Below are positions 15,765 through 23,400 of a stretch of 53,899 nt of DNA, piece after piece (the first letter of the stretch is position 1; the number at the start of each line of letters is the position of its first letter). The stretch is from positions 1 through 53,899 of the forward strand of contig URGH01000008.1 of assembly GCA_900547305.1 (NCBI GenBank), in the 5' to 3' direction. Source of the DNA: an uncultured Oscillospiraceae bacterium. GTDB lineage: Bacteria; Bacillota; Clostridia; Oscillospirales; Acutalibacteraceae. Both the position numbers and the translations under genes were made by a program. The notes under the pieces were generated by a model. That model was not told where the DNA came from, did not search any database, and saw only the letters and a list, made by a program, of their open reading frames with translations.

Positions 15765-16998
15765 TTAAAAAGACCTCTTTAATATTTTTAACATTTTGCT
15801 CTATTCGGCTCACCGCGTCAATTTTAATATCGGCAGCGGCGCAATACAAGCCGTATCTTTCCTTATATCGCTTTTCGAGCAGCTCTCTGTTTGAAGAAAG
15901 CGGTCGATCCGCCGTGGTTACAAGCCTTTCAAGCGGGCGGTCGATAAATACCACCGTTCCGTTTTCCTTTAAAAGCCTTATGTTATCGGGGTTTAAAACC
16001 GCCCCGCCGCCCGTTGCAATAACCGAGGATTGGCAAGCCGAAATTTCTTTTATAACTTCGCTTTCAAGCTTTCTGAAGCTTTCTTCGCCGTTCTTTGCAA
16101 AATAATCGGCTATAGGCATATTTATACGTTTTATAATTTCATCGTCGGTATCGGTAAACTCTTTTTGAAGTTCTCCGGCTAATATTTTACCGAGTGTAGT
16201 CTTGCCGCAGCCGGGCATACCTATAAGCACAATATTCTTTTTATCGTTTAAAATTTCGAGGTAGACCTCCTCTGTTTTATCTGCGGATATGCTGCCGCCC
16301 GTAAATTTTTCCACCGCGTATGCCGCTTGGGAAACCAGCATATAAAGCCCGCCCGTTGCGTTTATTCCCCTTTCGCGCGCCGATATAACAAGCGCGCTTG
16401 AAAGCGGATTGTAAACCGCGTCGGTAACGCTTTTAACATTTTCAAATCGGCTTAAATCTATTGCCGAAACGCCTATATTCGGGTACATTCCGCAGGGGGT
16501 GGTGTTAATTATTGCAGTGGCGTCACTGTGTTTTTTATAAGCCTTATCATAGGTTATAGCGCCGTCCGCGCCGGACCTTGAAACGCGGTATATTTCCTTA
16601 CCGCCCAAATCCTCGGCTACCGCCGCGGCGGTTTTTGAAGTGCCGCCCGAGCCTAAAATAAGCACCTTGCCGCCCGTCAGGTCCGCTCCCTGACGGAGTA
16701 TTAACGAGCGCAGTCCCGAAAAATCGGTATTATAGCCGCATAATTTGCCGTTTTTATTAACTACGGTGTTTACCGCGCCTATTTTTTTTGCGGTGTCGCT
16801 TATATAATACAAATAAGGTATAACCGCCTGCTTATAAGGAATTGTAACGTTTATCGCCTTGAAATCGGCTTTTTTCATAAAGCCGTCCAGTTCATTACGC
16901 GGTATTTCGCAAAGCTCGTAATTATAGCCCGCCAGCCTTGCGTGAATTATTTTTGAAAAGCTGTGCGAAAGCTTTTCACCTATACAGCCGTATTCCAT
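15745..16998 (-). CDS. aroE-aroK: Fused shikimate dehydrogenase - shikimate kinase
   Basis: 417 residues with two enzymes in one chain. Residues 1-250 are shikimate dehydrogenase: KLSHSFSKIIH (9-19), NVTIPYK with catalytic Lys56, NTDFSG (90-95, catalytic Asp), and the NADP loop GSGGTSKT (116-123). Residues 253-417 are shikimate kinase: Walker A GMPGCGKTT (260-268), DTDDEI with the magnesium Asp, GGGA, and the lid RP-x-x region. The two act on consecutive substrates (dehydroshikimate to shikimate to shikimate-3-phosphate). No stop or frame change interrupts the joint at about 250, so the fusion looks genuine. Start codon directly abuts the aroC stop. Confidence 0.95.
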   Translation of the reverse strand: MEYGCIGEKLSHSFSKIIHARLAGYNYELCEIPRNELDGFMKKADFKAINVTIPYKQAVIPYLYYISDTAKKIGAVNTVVNKNGKLCGYNTDFSGLRSLILRQGADLTGGKVLILGSGGTSKTAAAVAEDLGGKEIYRVSRSGADGAITYDKAYKKHSDATAIINTTPCGMYPNIGVSAIDLSRFENVKSVTDAVYNPLSSALVISARERGINATGGLYMLVSQAAYAVEKFTGGSISADKTEEVYLEILNDKKNIVLIGMPGCGKTTLGKILAGELQKEFTDTDDEIIKRINMPIADYFAKNGEESFRKLESEVIKEISACQSSVIATGGGAVLNPDNIRLLKENGTVVFIDRPLERLVTTADRPLSSNRELLEKRYKERYGLYCAAADIKIDAVSRIEQNVKNIKEVFLNENTCN

Positions 16999-18090
16999 TT
17001 ATTCACCCAACCAATCAGTACCGAATCTGCCCGCCAGCATATCGCAAAGCGCTATTGCCGTAATACTGTCTATCACCACGCGCGCGCGGTGGACAATACA
17101 GGGGTCATGCCTGCCGCCCGCCGTAATTTTAACGTTTTCATTCTTTATAAAATCTACAGTATTCTGCTCTTTGTGAATTGTGGGCGTGGGCTTTACCGCA
17201 CAGCGGAAAACAACAGGCATACCGTTAGTAATTCCACCGTTTATGCCGCCGTTATTGTTGGTGGCGGTGGTAATTTTACCGTCCGCGCAGAAAAATTCAT
17301 CATTGGCGGCACTGCCGCGCATATTTGCAAGTGCAAAGCCCGCGCCGAACTCAACGCCCTTTACCGCAGGCACGGCGAAAAGCGCTGAAGAAAGCACATT
17401 TTCCACCCCGCCGAACCACGGCTCACCGACGCCTGCCGGCAAACCGATAACTGCGGTTTCAAGCACGCCGCCCACGCTGTCGCCGTCCGCTTTGGCGGCG
17501 GTTATCTCACTTATCATTTTTTCCTTAACGCCGTCTTCAAGCACGGCAAATTCCTTTTGCGACAGTGCCTTTATATCGTCCGCGATATCCCAAAATTCGC
17601 GGTCTGCTACCCCTGCTATGCTTTTAATGTGCGTGCCTATATATATGCCCTTATTTTTAAGCGCCGAAATTGCAACCGCGCCCGCAGCTACAATTCCCGC
17701 GGTAATTCTGCCGCTGAAATGCCCGCCGCCGCGGTAATCTTCAAAGCCGTGGTATTTTGTGTACGCCGCGTAATCCGCGTGACCCGGGCGCGCCTTTGAG
17801 CGCAGCTCGCTGTAATCCTTAGAGCGGGTATTAACGTTTGGTATTACTATGCAGATAGGCGTTCCCGTAGTTTTGCCGCCGAAAACTCCGCTTTCTATTA
17901 CAAAATTATCAGGCTCTGCTCTCGGCGTTGAAATATCCCCCACGGGGCGACGGAGGGATAACTGACTGCGTATAAAATCCTCATCCACCGTAATTCCGGG
18001 GGCTAAGCCGTCAAGCACCGCGCCTAAACCTAAACCGTGGCTTTCGCCGAACAGCGTTAAAATAACCGAGCTGCCGAAGCTGTTTTTCAC
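16999..18090 (-). CDS. aroC: Chorismate synthase
   Basis: 363 residues. N-terminal GESHGLGLGAVLDGLAPG (about 14-31) contains the conserved GESHG; RPGHADYA (about 101-108) and the later NxNGGINGG block (NNNGGINGGITNG) match the family's FMN-binding signatures. It eliminates phosphate from EPSP to give chorismate, using reduced FMN. It overlaps aroB by 4 bases (ATGA) and abuts the aroE-aroK fusion. Confidence 0.97.
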   Translation of the reverse strand: MKNSFGSSVILTLFGESHGLGLGAVLDGLAPGITVDEDFIRSQLSLRRPVGDISTPRAEPDNFVIESGVFGGKTTGTPICIVIPNVNTRSKDYSELRSKARPGHADYAAYTKYHGFEDYRGGGHFSGRITAGIVAAGAVAISALKNKGIYIGTHIKSIAGVADREFWDIADDIKALSQKEFAVLEDGVKEKMISEITAAKADGDSVGGVLETAVIGLPAGVGEPWFGGVENVLSSALFAVPAVKGVEFGAGFALANMRGSAANDEFFCADGKITTATNNNGGINGGITNGMPVVFRCAVKPTPTIHKEQNTVDFIKNENVKITAGGRHDPCIVHRARVVIDSITAIALCDMLAGRFGTDWLGE

Positions 18091-19097
18091 CCTAATGACC
18101 CCCTTATTTTTTCCGCGAATATATCAAACGGCATTTCTTTCATTTCGTATGTGCCCACCGTGTTTACTAAAATTACAGTAATTTTATCGCCCGACATTTT
18201 TTTATCGTGCCGCATAGCGTTTATTATAGTATCCGCCGTTACAGCGGTAGATGTGGGCAAATTAAGTCTTTCAAGCACGGGAATAAGCCTGTTTCGCACT
18301 TCTTCCGAACACATAGGTATCATACCGAGCGCCACGCACTCGCCGTGATACAGGTTCTGCATTTCGTTCTCGCTCTCAATCGCGTGCGCCAGGGTATGCC
18401 CAAAATTAAGAATTTTGCGAAGGTCCTCCTCTTTTTCGTCCTGCTCTACTACCGCGCGCTTTATTTTAAGCGATTTTTCAATTATCGTATCAATATTTTC
18501 CTTAATATCGCCCTTTTCGAAAAGCTCAAACAGCTCTTTATCGCTTGTCAGCGACATTTTAACCGACTCCGCAAGCCCGTTTGATATTTGCCTTTCGGGC
18601 AGGGTTTTAAGGGTATTTGAATCAATTATAACGGCTTTCGGCGGGTAAAACGCGCCCACTATATTTTTATACCCCTCAAAATCAATGGCAACCTTGCCGC
18701 CTATCGATGAGTCCACCTGCGATAAAACGGTTGTGGGAATATTGTAAAAATCAATTCCGCGCATAAAGCTTGCCGCCGCAAAGCCCGCAAGGTCGCCCAT
18801 AACGCCGCCGCCCACCGCGGCTACGCAGTCGCTCCTTGTAAAGCCGTATTCCACCATTTTTGAAAGCAAATATTTAAAGCTTTCAAAGCACTTGGTCTTT
18901 TCGCCCTCGGGCAGGGTTACAATATAGGGTTCTTTGCACTGCGCCGCCACCGTTTCGGCGTATTTCTTTGGTACGCCGCTGTCGGTCACTATAAGCGCAC
19001 GGCGGGAAAGGTTTAAATATTCCCCCGCTTTCTTAAGCGCCCCGCGCTCAAGGTAAATATTGTAGCCGCCTGTTCCTGTTTTAACGGGAAGTATCAT
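18087..19097 (-). CDS. aroB: 3-dehydroquinate synthase
   Basis: 336 residues, slightly short of the usual 350-360. Motifs: LPEGEKTK (about 79-86), GGGVMGDLAGFAAASFMRG (about 96-114, NAD binding), PTTVLSQVDSSIGGK (about 121-135), and LNFGHTLAHAIE (about 236-247, zinc His). It converts DAHP to dehydroquinate with catalytic NAD and zinc. Overlaps pheA and aroC by 4 bases each. Confidence 0.97.
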   Translation of the reverse strand: MILPVKTGTGGYNIYLERGALKKAGEYLNLSRRALIVTDSGVPKKYAETVAAQCKEPYIVTLPEGEKTKCFESFKYLLSKMVEYGFTRSDCVAAVGGGVMGDLAGFAAASFMRGIDFYNIPTTVLSQVDSSIGGKVAIDFEGYKNIVGAFYPPKAVIIDSNTLKTLPERQISNGLAESVKMSLTSDKELFELFEKGDIKENIDTIIEKSLKIKRAVVEQDEKEEDLRKILNFGHTLAHAIESENEMQNLYHGECVALGMIPMCSEEVRNRLIPVLERLNLPTSTAVTADTIINAMRHDKKMSGDKITVILVNTVGTYEMKEMPFDIFAEKIRGSLG

Positions 19098-20197
19098 TCA
19101 TCGTCACCCTTTAGCACAATTTCCTTTTCAAAGCTGCCCACAACCCGCACGTTGCTGCATTTTTCTTTAAGCTCTTTAAGCATAGTCTTGCCGTTTTCGC
19201 TGTTTATATTGCCCTCGCCCTCGGCGTAGAAATAATAGCTCCAAATAAGCTCCTTTGTCGGTCTGGATTTTAAGGCGCGCAGGTTAAAGCCGTATTTTCC
19301 TATAACCGCTATTGCCTGACCGAGTAAACCCGCCTCATTCGGCACGGTGAAAAGCATAATAAACTGATTATCGGCCTTAGAGGGGGCTTTCGCCGCCTTT
19401 GAAAACACCGCAAAGCGGGTTGTATTGTTGCCGCTTGTGTTAATATGCGCCTCCAGCTTTTTAAGCCCGAATTTTTTTGCCGCCTCGCTGCTGCCTATCG
19501 CCGCTATATCGTGCCTGCCCGACTCTGCCACAAGCTTTGCCGCAACCGCCGTGTTTACCGCCTCTGTCGGCTTAAAGCCGTGCCGCCTTATGTAAGCCGC
19601 GCATTGACCGAGTGCCTGCGGGTGGCTTATAACCTCTTTAACCTCATCCATTGTAGTGCCCTTTACGGCAAGCAGATTTTGCACTATTTCAATATCGTAA
19701 ATTCCGTTAATATATAATGAGCCGAAAAAGGTAAGGTCCATAACCTGACCTACGTCGCCGTTGTAGCTGTTTTCAATCGGCAGAATAACGCAATCGTTCT
19801 CGCCCTTTTCCACCGATTCATACGCCGCCTTGAAATCCCCGCAGGCAACCGCCGTGCCGTCGGGGAAAATGCGGTTTGCGGCAATATTTGCAAACGCGCC
19901 CTCAACCCCGCTGTAAGCTACGCGCATACCTTCAAGCAGACGGTGCTGATACGCCTTTGAAATATCCATATTGCTCTGCAAAAAGCTTACGAAATAGGGC
20001 TTTAGCGCCTCGTTTTCAATAAGAGAGGAATTGCGCTTTATAACCTCCGCCTCGCGGGATAAGTCTGTCACGCGCACTCCATTTTGCCTTTTATATTCGG
20101 CAACCGTTTTTACCGCCGCCATTCTTTCTTCAAACAGCCGCGCCAATTGCTTATCTATTCGGTTAATTTCTTCCCTTGCCTTTTCAAGCTCTGTCAT
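19094..20197 (-). CDS. pheA: Bifunctional chorismate mutase - prephenate dehydratase
   Basis: 367 residues in three parts. Residues 1-90 are an AroQ-type chorismate mutase (INRIDKQLARLFEERM, then YKRQNGVRVTDLSRE). Residues about 108-280 are prephenate dehydratase, with YSGVEGAFA, ENSYNGDVGQV and the NNTTRF motif. Residues about 290-360 are an ACT domain, with NEAGLLGQAIAVI and a KSRP in place of ESRP, where phenylalanine is expected to bind and inhibit. It makes phenylpyruvate. Start codon directly follows the aminotransferase stop. Confidence 0.96.
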   Translation of the reverse strand: MTELEKAREEINRIDKQLARLFEERMAAVKTVAEYKRQNGVRVTDLSREAEVIKRNSSLIENEALKPYFVSFLQSNMDISKAYQHRLLEGMRVAYSGVEGAFANIAANRIFPDGTAVACGDFKAAYESVEKGENDCVILPIENSYNGDVGQVMDLTFFGSLYINGIYDIEIVQNLLAVKGTTMDEVKEVISHPQALGQCAAYIRRHGFKPTEAVNTAVAAKLVAESGRHDIAAIGSSEAAKKFGLKKLEAHINTSGNNTTRFAVFSKAAKAPSKADNQFIMLFTVPNEAGLLGQAIAVIGKYGFNLRALKSRPTKELIWSYYFYAEGEGNINSENGKTMLKELKEKCSNVRVVGSFEKEIVLKGDDE

Positions 20198-21379
20198 TTA
20201 TTTATACTCCTCTATAAGCGCCTTAAACGCCGGTAATGATTTTTCTATCTGCTCTGCCGTTACGCAATAGGATATTCTAACATACCCCTCGCACCCGAAA
20301 TCGTCCGACGGCACAAGCAGCAGCTCGTATTTTTTAGCCTTTTCGCAAAATGCATAAGCGTCCGGCTCGGGCGATTTTACAAACAGATAAAACGCGCCGT
20401 CGGGCGGTACTGCCTCATAGCCGTAATCGGTCAGCGTGCCGAAAAGCAAATCGCGGTTTTTCTTATAGGCGGAAACATCCGGTAAAACATCGGTACATTC
20501 CGCCACGGTGTACTGCATAAGGCTGGGTGCGCACACAAACCCGAGCGCCCTGCCCGCGCCGCAGACTGCGGCGTATAATTTTTTGCAGTCCGCAGCGCCT
20601 TCGGGAATAAATATGTAGCCTATGCGCTCCCCTGGGAGAGAAAGCGACTTACTGTAAGAGTAGCAAACCACCGTATTTGCGTAGTATTTCGGGATATACG
20701 GCACCTCCGCGCCATAGGAAAGCTCGCGGTAGGGTTCGTCGGCTATAATATAAATGTCCGTGCCGTATTCCGCCTGCTTTTTATCAAGCATATCGCTTAA
20801 CGCCTTTATGGTATCGGGTGAGAAAACCGCGCCCGTAGGGTTATTCGGCGAATTTATTATTATCGCCTTGGTTTTTTCGGTCACGGCGTTCTCTATCGCC
20901 TTAATATCAAGCTGAAAATCAGGCTCGCGGCACTGCACCGTTACAACGCGCGCGCCCGCGTTTTCCGCAAACACGCGGTACTCGGGGAAAAACGGCGCGG
21001 GAATTATAATTTCATCCCCGCTGTTTACAAGTGCATTCAGCGTTACGGTAAGGGATGCTGCCGCGCCGCAGGTCATATAAATTAAATCTTTATTTACGGG
21101 GAAGCCGAACCGCTTTTCAATACTTTCTGCAATTTTCGTTCTTACCGCCGTATCCCCCTGTGCAGAGGTATATCCGTGCAGCCGTACCGGGTCGGTTTCC
21201 CTTATAATACACTCCAAAGACGCAGTAACCGCCGCGGGCGTGGGTACGCTCGGGTTGCCGAGACTGAAATCAAAAACGTTTTCTTCCCCTATTTCCGCCT
21301 TGCGCTTTTTGCCGTATTCAAAAATCTCGCGAATAACCGAGCGGCGCGAGCCTAAGCTCACCATTTTTTCGTTAAGCAT
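20198..21379 (-). CDS. PLP-dependent aminotransferase (probable aromatic/aspartate type)
   Basis: 393 residues, fold type I aminotransferase of the AAT I family. Visible: N-terminal MVSLGSRRSVIREIFEYG, FSLGNPSVPTP (about 38-48), the central INSPNNPTGAVF (about 174-185), ADEPYRELSYG, and YSYSKSLSLPGERIGY with the PLP Lys. As first gene of an operon for phenylalanine and tyrosine it most likely transaminates phenylpyruvate and hydroxyphenylpyruvate; this is context, not sequence proof. AGGTGAT lies about 5 bases before ATG. It directly follows the attenuator. Confidence 0.9.
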   Translation of the reverse strand: MLNEKMVSLGSRRSVIREIFEYGKKRKAEIGEENVFDFSLGNPSVPTPAAVTASLECIIRETDPVRLHGYTSAQGDTAVRTKIAESIEKRFGFPVNKDLIYMTCGAAASLTVTLNALVNSGDEIIIPAPFFPEYRVFAENAGARVVTVQCREPDFQLDIKAIENAVTEKTKAIIINSPNNPTGAVFSPDTIKALSDMLDKKQAEYGTDIYIIADEPYRELSYGAEVPYIPKYYANTVVCYSYSKSLSLPGERIGYIFIPEGAADCKKLYAAVCGAGRALGFVCAPSLMQYTVAECTDVLPDVSAYKKNRDLLFGTLTDYGYEAVPPDGAFYLFVKSPEPDAYAFCEKAKKYELLLVPSDDFGCEGYVRISYCVTAEQIEKSLPAFKALIEEYK

Positions 21380-21394
21380 TAAATCACCTTTTCC

Positions 21395-21446
21395 AAAACA
21401 AAGCCCGCAAACGTTTACGGCAAAAAAGCATAAACGATCGCGGGCT
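21395..21446 (-). terminator. Attenuator terminator of the aromatic operon
   Basis: On the minus strand AGCCCGC (21446-21440) pairs with GCGGGCT (21408-21402), with an inner stem CGTTTA/TAAACG (21436-21431 with 21417-21412), then TTTGTTTT. It lies 30 bases after the leader stop codon and 16 bases before the first structural gene, where an attenuator should sit. Confidence 0.75.
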
Positions 21447-21504
21447 GTCCGTACTTAAAATTTGAAAGCTTTTAAATTAAGCTTTGCAGGCGTACAGGCA
21501 GTCC
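21442..21504 (-). promoter_or_regulatory. Candidate antiterminator pairing
   Basis: The stretch 21504-21492, inside the end of the leader coding region, can pair with 21454-21442 over 13 positions with two mismatches and one G-T pair. The second arm includes part of the 5' arm of the terminator stem, so the two structures exclude each other. This is the expected logic for ribosome-mediated attenuation; folding energies were not computed. Confidence 0.5.
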
Positions 21505-21545
21505 GTTTTAAAGTAATAAAATCGATAACTAACGTAACCGAACAT
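21477..21545 (-). CDS. Phe/Tyr-rich leader peptide of the aromatic operon
   Basis: 22 residues from ATG 21545 to TAA at 21477, with a purine-rich ribosome site (AGGGTGG) 6 bases upstream. Eight of 22 residues are Phe or Tyr, at positions 2, 4, 7, 9, 10, 11, 12 and 18, including the run Phe-Tyr-Tyr-Phe at 9-12. It starts about 25 bases after the expected transcription start and ends just before a terminator hairpin ahead of the operon. By analogy with the pheA and pheST leaders of enteric bacteria, stalling on Phe/Tyr codons when charged tRNA is scarce would favour the antiterminator. The frame is too short for ordinary gene finding. Confidence 0.75.
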   Translation of the reverse strand: MFGYVSYRFYYFKTDCLYACKA

Positions 21546-21578
21546 TCTGTCCACCCTTTCAAAAACTCATTAAATTAT

Positions 21579-21606
21579 ATTATACATTATTTTTCCGATT
21601 TGTCAA
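21579..21606 (-). promoter_or_regulatory. Promoter of the aromatic amino-acid operon
   Basis: Minus strand: TTGACA (21606-21601), a 16-base spacer, TATAAT (21584-21579). It is the strongest-looking promoter in the window and should drive all nine genes; no other convincing promoter was found inside the tightly packed operon. Confidence 0.85.
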
Positions 21607-21638
21607 GTGTTTCTTTAACGGTTTAAAGCATTAAAATA

Positions 21639-22661
21639 TTACTCGACCGCCAGTTCCTTAATTGAGCGCATCTGATAATCAACATTTTTAAGCAAACCCG
21701 GGTTTTTAAGCGCCACCGCCGCGCCTTTTACAACGCTGTGCGTGGGGTCTTCAAGCATATGCACGGGTATACCGAGGTATTTTTCCAGCTTTTCCGCCAT
21801 ACCCGAAAGCAGCGCGCCGCCGCCCGTTAAGTACATTCCGTCCTCTGTTATATCAGCTACAATGTCGGGGTCGGTGCGGTTTAACACCTGACGTATGGCG
21901 TTGCATATAACGTCCACCGTGTCTATTATCGCCTCGTACACCTCGCCCGAGGATATTTCAAAGCTCTCGGGCAGCCCCGAGAAAACGTTTCTCCCCTTAG
22001 CCACAACCGCCACCTCAATATCCCTTTTAAGCGCCGAGCCTATTTTAATTTTGACCGATTCGGCGGTAAGCGCGCCGATTTCTATATTGTACTCTTTTCT
22101 TACATAGCGCACAATTTGCGAATCAAAATCGCCCGAGGCGGTTTTAAAGGACTCGCAAACCGCAATACCGCCGAGCGAAATAACGGCTATATCGGTAGTG
22201 CCGGCGCCTATATCCACAATAAGCGTGCCGCGCGGCTTTGAAAAATCAAGCCCCAAACCGAAAGCTATTGCCAGCGGGCTTTCTATTACAGATACGTTTC
22301 TGCCGCCTGCCGACTCCATAACGTTTGAAAGCGAATGGTGCTGCAGCTCCGTAAGTCCCGCAGGCAGAGTAGCCATTATGCGCGGGCGCAAAATACGGTT
22401 GCCGAACGCCTGCTGCATATAATTTTTAAGCATAAGCTCGGCTATATCGTAATCGGAAATTACCCCGCGCTCTATCGGCGTTACGCACACAAGGCTTTCG
22501 GGCGTTCTGCCTATTGTCTGCTTTGCTTTTTCGCCGTAATACACGGGCTCCCATGTTTCGCTGTCCACCGTTACAACATTCGGCAGCTCAAGCACCACTT
22601 TGGAGCTTGAAAATATAACGGTTTTTGATGAGCCTAAATCTATTCCTATATCTGTAGCCAT
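21639..22661 (-). CDS. mreB: Rod shape-determining protein MreB (actin homologue)
   Basis: 340 residues. Actin-fold nucleotide motifs: GIDLGSSKTVIF (phosphate 1, about 5-16), the VIESPLAIAFGLG block, DIGAGTTDIAVISLGG (phosphate 2, about 157-172), and YLTGGGALLSGM (adenosine motif). MreB polymerises on the inner membrane face and guides cell-wall synthesis. It is last of a run recD2-comF-mreB and is not next to mreC/mreD, which resembles the Mbl-type arrangement. No GC-rich terminator follows; a weak CTTTAA/TTAAAG hairpin near 21613-21628 precedes the next promoter. Confidence 0.93.
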   Translation of the reverse strand: MATDIGIDLGSSKTVIFSSSKVVLELPNVVTVDSETWEPVYYGEKAKQTIGRTPESLVCVTPIERGVISDYDIAELMLKNYMQQAFGNRILRPRIMATLPAGLTELQHHSLSNVMESAGGRNVSVIESPLAIAFGLGLDFSKPRGTLIVDIGAGTTDIAVISLGGIAVCESFKTASGDFDSQIVRYVRKEYNIEIGALTAESVKIKIGSALKRDIEVAVVAKGRNVFSGLPESFEISSGEVYEAIIDTVDVICNAIRQVLNRTDPDIVADITEDGMYLTGGGALLSGMAEKLEKYLGIPVHMLEDPTHSVVKGAAVALKNPGLLKNVDYQMRSIKELAVE

Positions 22662-22677
22662 AATTGCCCCCGATTTA

Positions 22678-23400
22678 TTATTTATGTTTGTTTTTATCGT
22701 CCTTTTTCTTTTCGCCTATCAGCGCGGTCACACAGTAAACGCAATCCGCCCCGGCGGAAAGTAACTGCAAAGTACATTCGTTAAGCGTAGCGCCTGTGGT
22801 TTTAATATCATCCACCAGTAAAACCGATTTACCGCGAAGATTCCTTGTAGCAACATACATATTCTTAACGTTTTCAAGTCTTTGCTTTTCGCTGAGCTCG
22901 TGTTGCGAGCGCACATATTTTACGCATTTAAGTGCGTTCAGCACAGGTACTTCAAGTATATCCGACATTATTTTCGCCATAACCTCGGTTTGATTAAAGC
23001 CGCGTTCCAGCTGCTTTCTTCTGTGCATTGGCACAAAACAGATCCCGTCGAATTTCAGCCCTCTGTACTCATTTTTAACGCAAAGCGCCATTTGCTTTGC
23101 AAGCATGGTGCCGTAGGTCATTTTGCGGCGGTATTTGAAGTAATACATAGCCCGCTTTGCAACACCGGTATTAACAAAGGGCGCTATGCACATTTCAAAT
23201 GCAAAGGTCCGCCTTTTACACTGGCAGTTTTTCTTATCAAGCCCGCAGCGCATACAGCGCTTTAGCGGGTCACAGCGAACGAGCATTTCGTGGCAGTAAT
23301 CGCACAGCTCGTCGTCTTCGTCGATTATCGCGCCGCAGCCGGCGCAGGTTTTCGGGAAGAATACCGATTTAAGAACCGATATTACCCGCAGCATAAACAT
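22678..23400 (-). CDS. comF: ComF-family phosphoribosyltransferase-like protein
   Basis: 240 residues. The N-terminus has four zinc-type cysteine pairs, CAGC, CDYC, CMRC and CQC, within residues about 19-62. The C-terminal half is a phosphoribosyltransferase fold with the PRPP loop VLLVDDIKTTGAT (about 194-206) and the FVPMHRRKQLERGFNQ block. ComF assists DNA uptake during natural transformation in Bacillus; in many Clostridia it is conserved without known competence. It overlaps recD2 by 32 bases, suggesting joint expression with a DNA-processing helicase. Two ATGs six bases apart (23400, 23394) fit. Confidence 0.9.
   Translation of the reverse strand: MFMLRVISVLKSVFFPKTCAGCGAIIDEDDELCDYCHEMLVRCDPLKRCMRCGLDKKNCQCKRRTFAFEMCIAPFVNTGVAKRAMYYFKYRRKMTYGTMLAKQMALCVKNEYRGLKFDGICFVPMHRRKQLERGFNQTEVMAKIMSDILEVPVLNALKCVKYVRSQHELSEKQRLENVKNMYVATRNLRGKSVLLVDDIKTTGATLNECTLQLLSAGADCVYCVTALIGEKKKDDKNKHK

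Noticed and set aside
21520..21580. A T-box riboswitch before the aromatic operon, suggested by AGGGTGG
   Set aside because: The AGGGTGG lies at the 5' end of the leader as the ribosome site of the leader peptide, not next to the terminator; the full T-box sequence and Stem I are absent.
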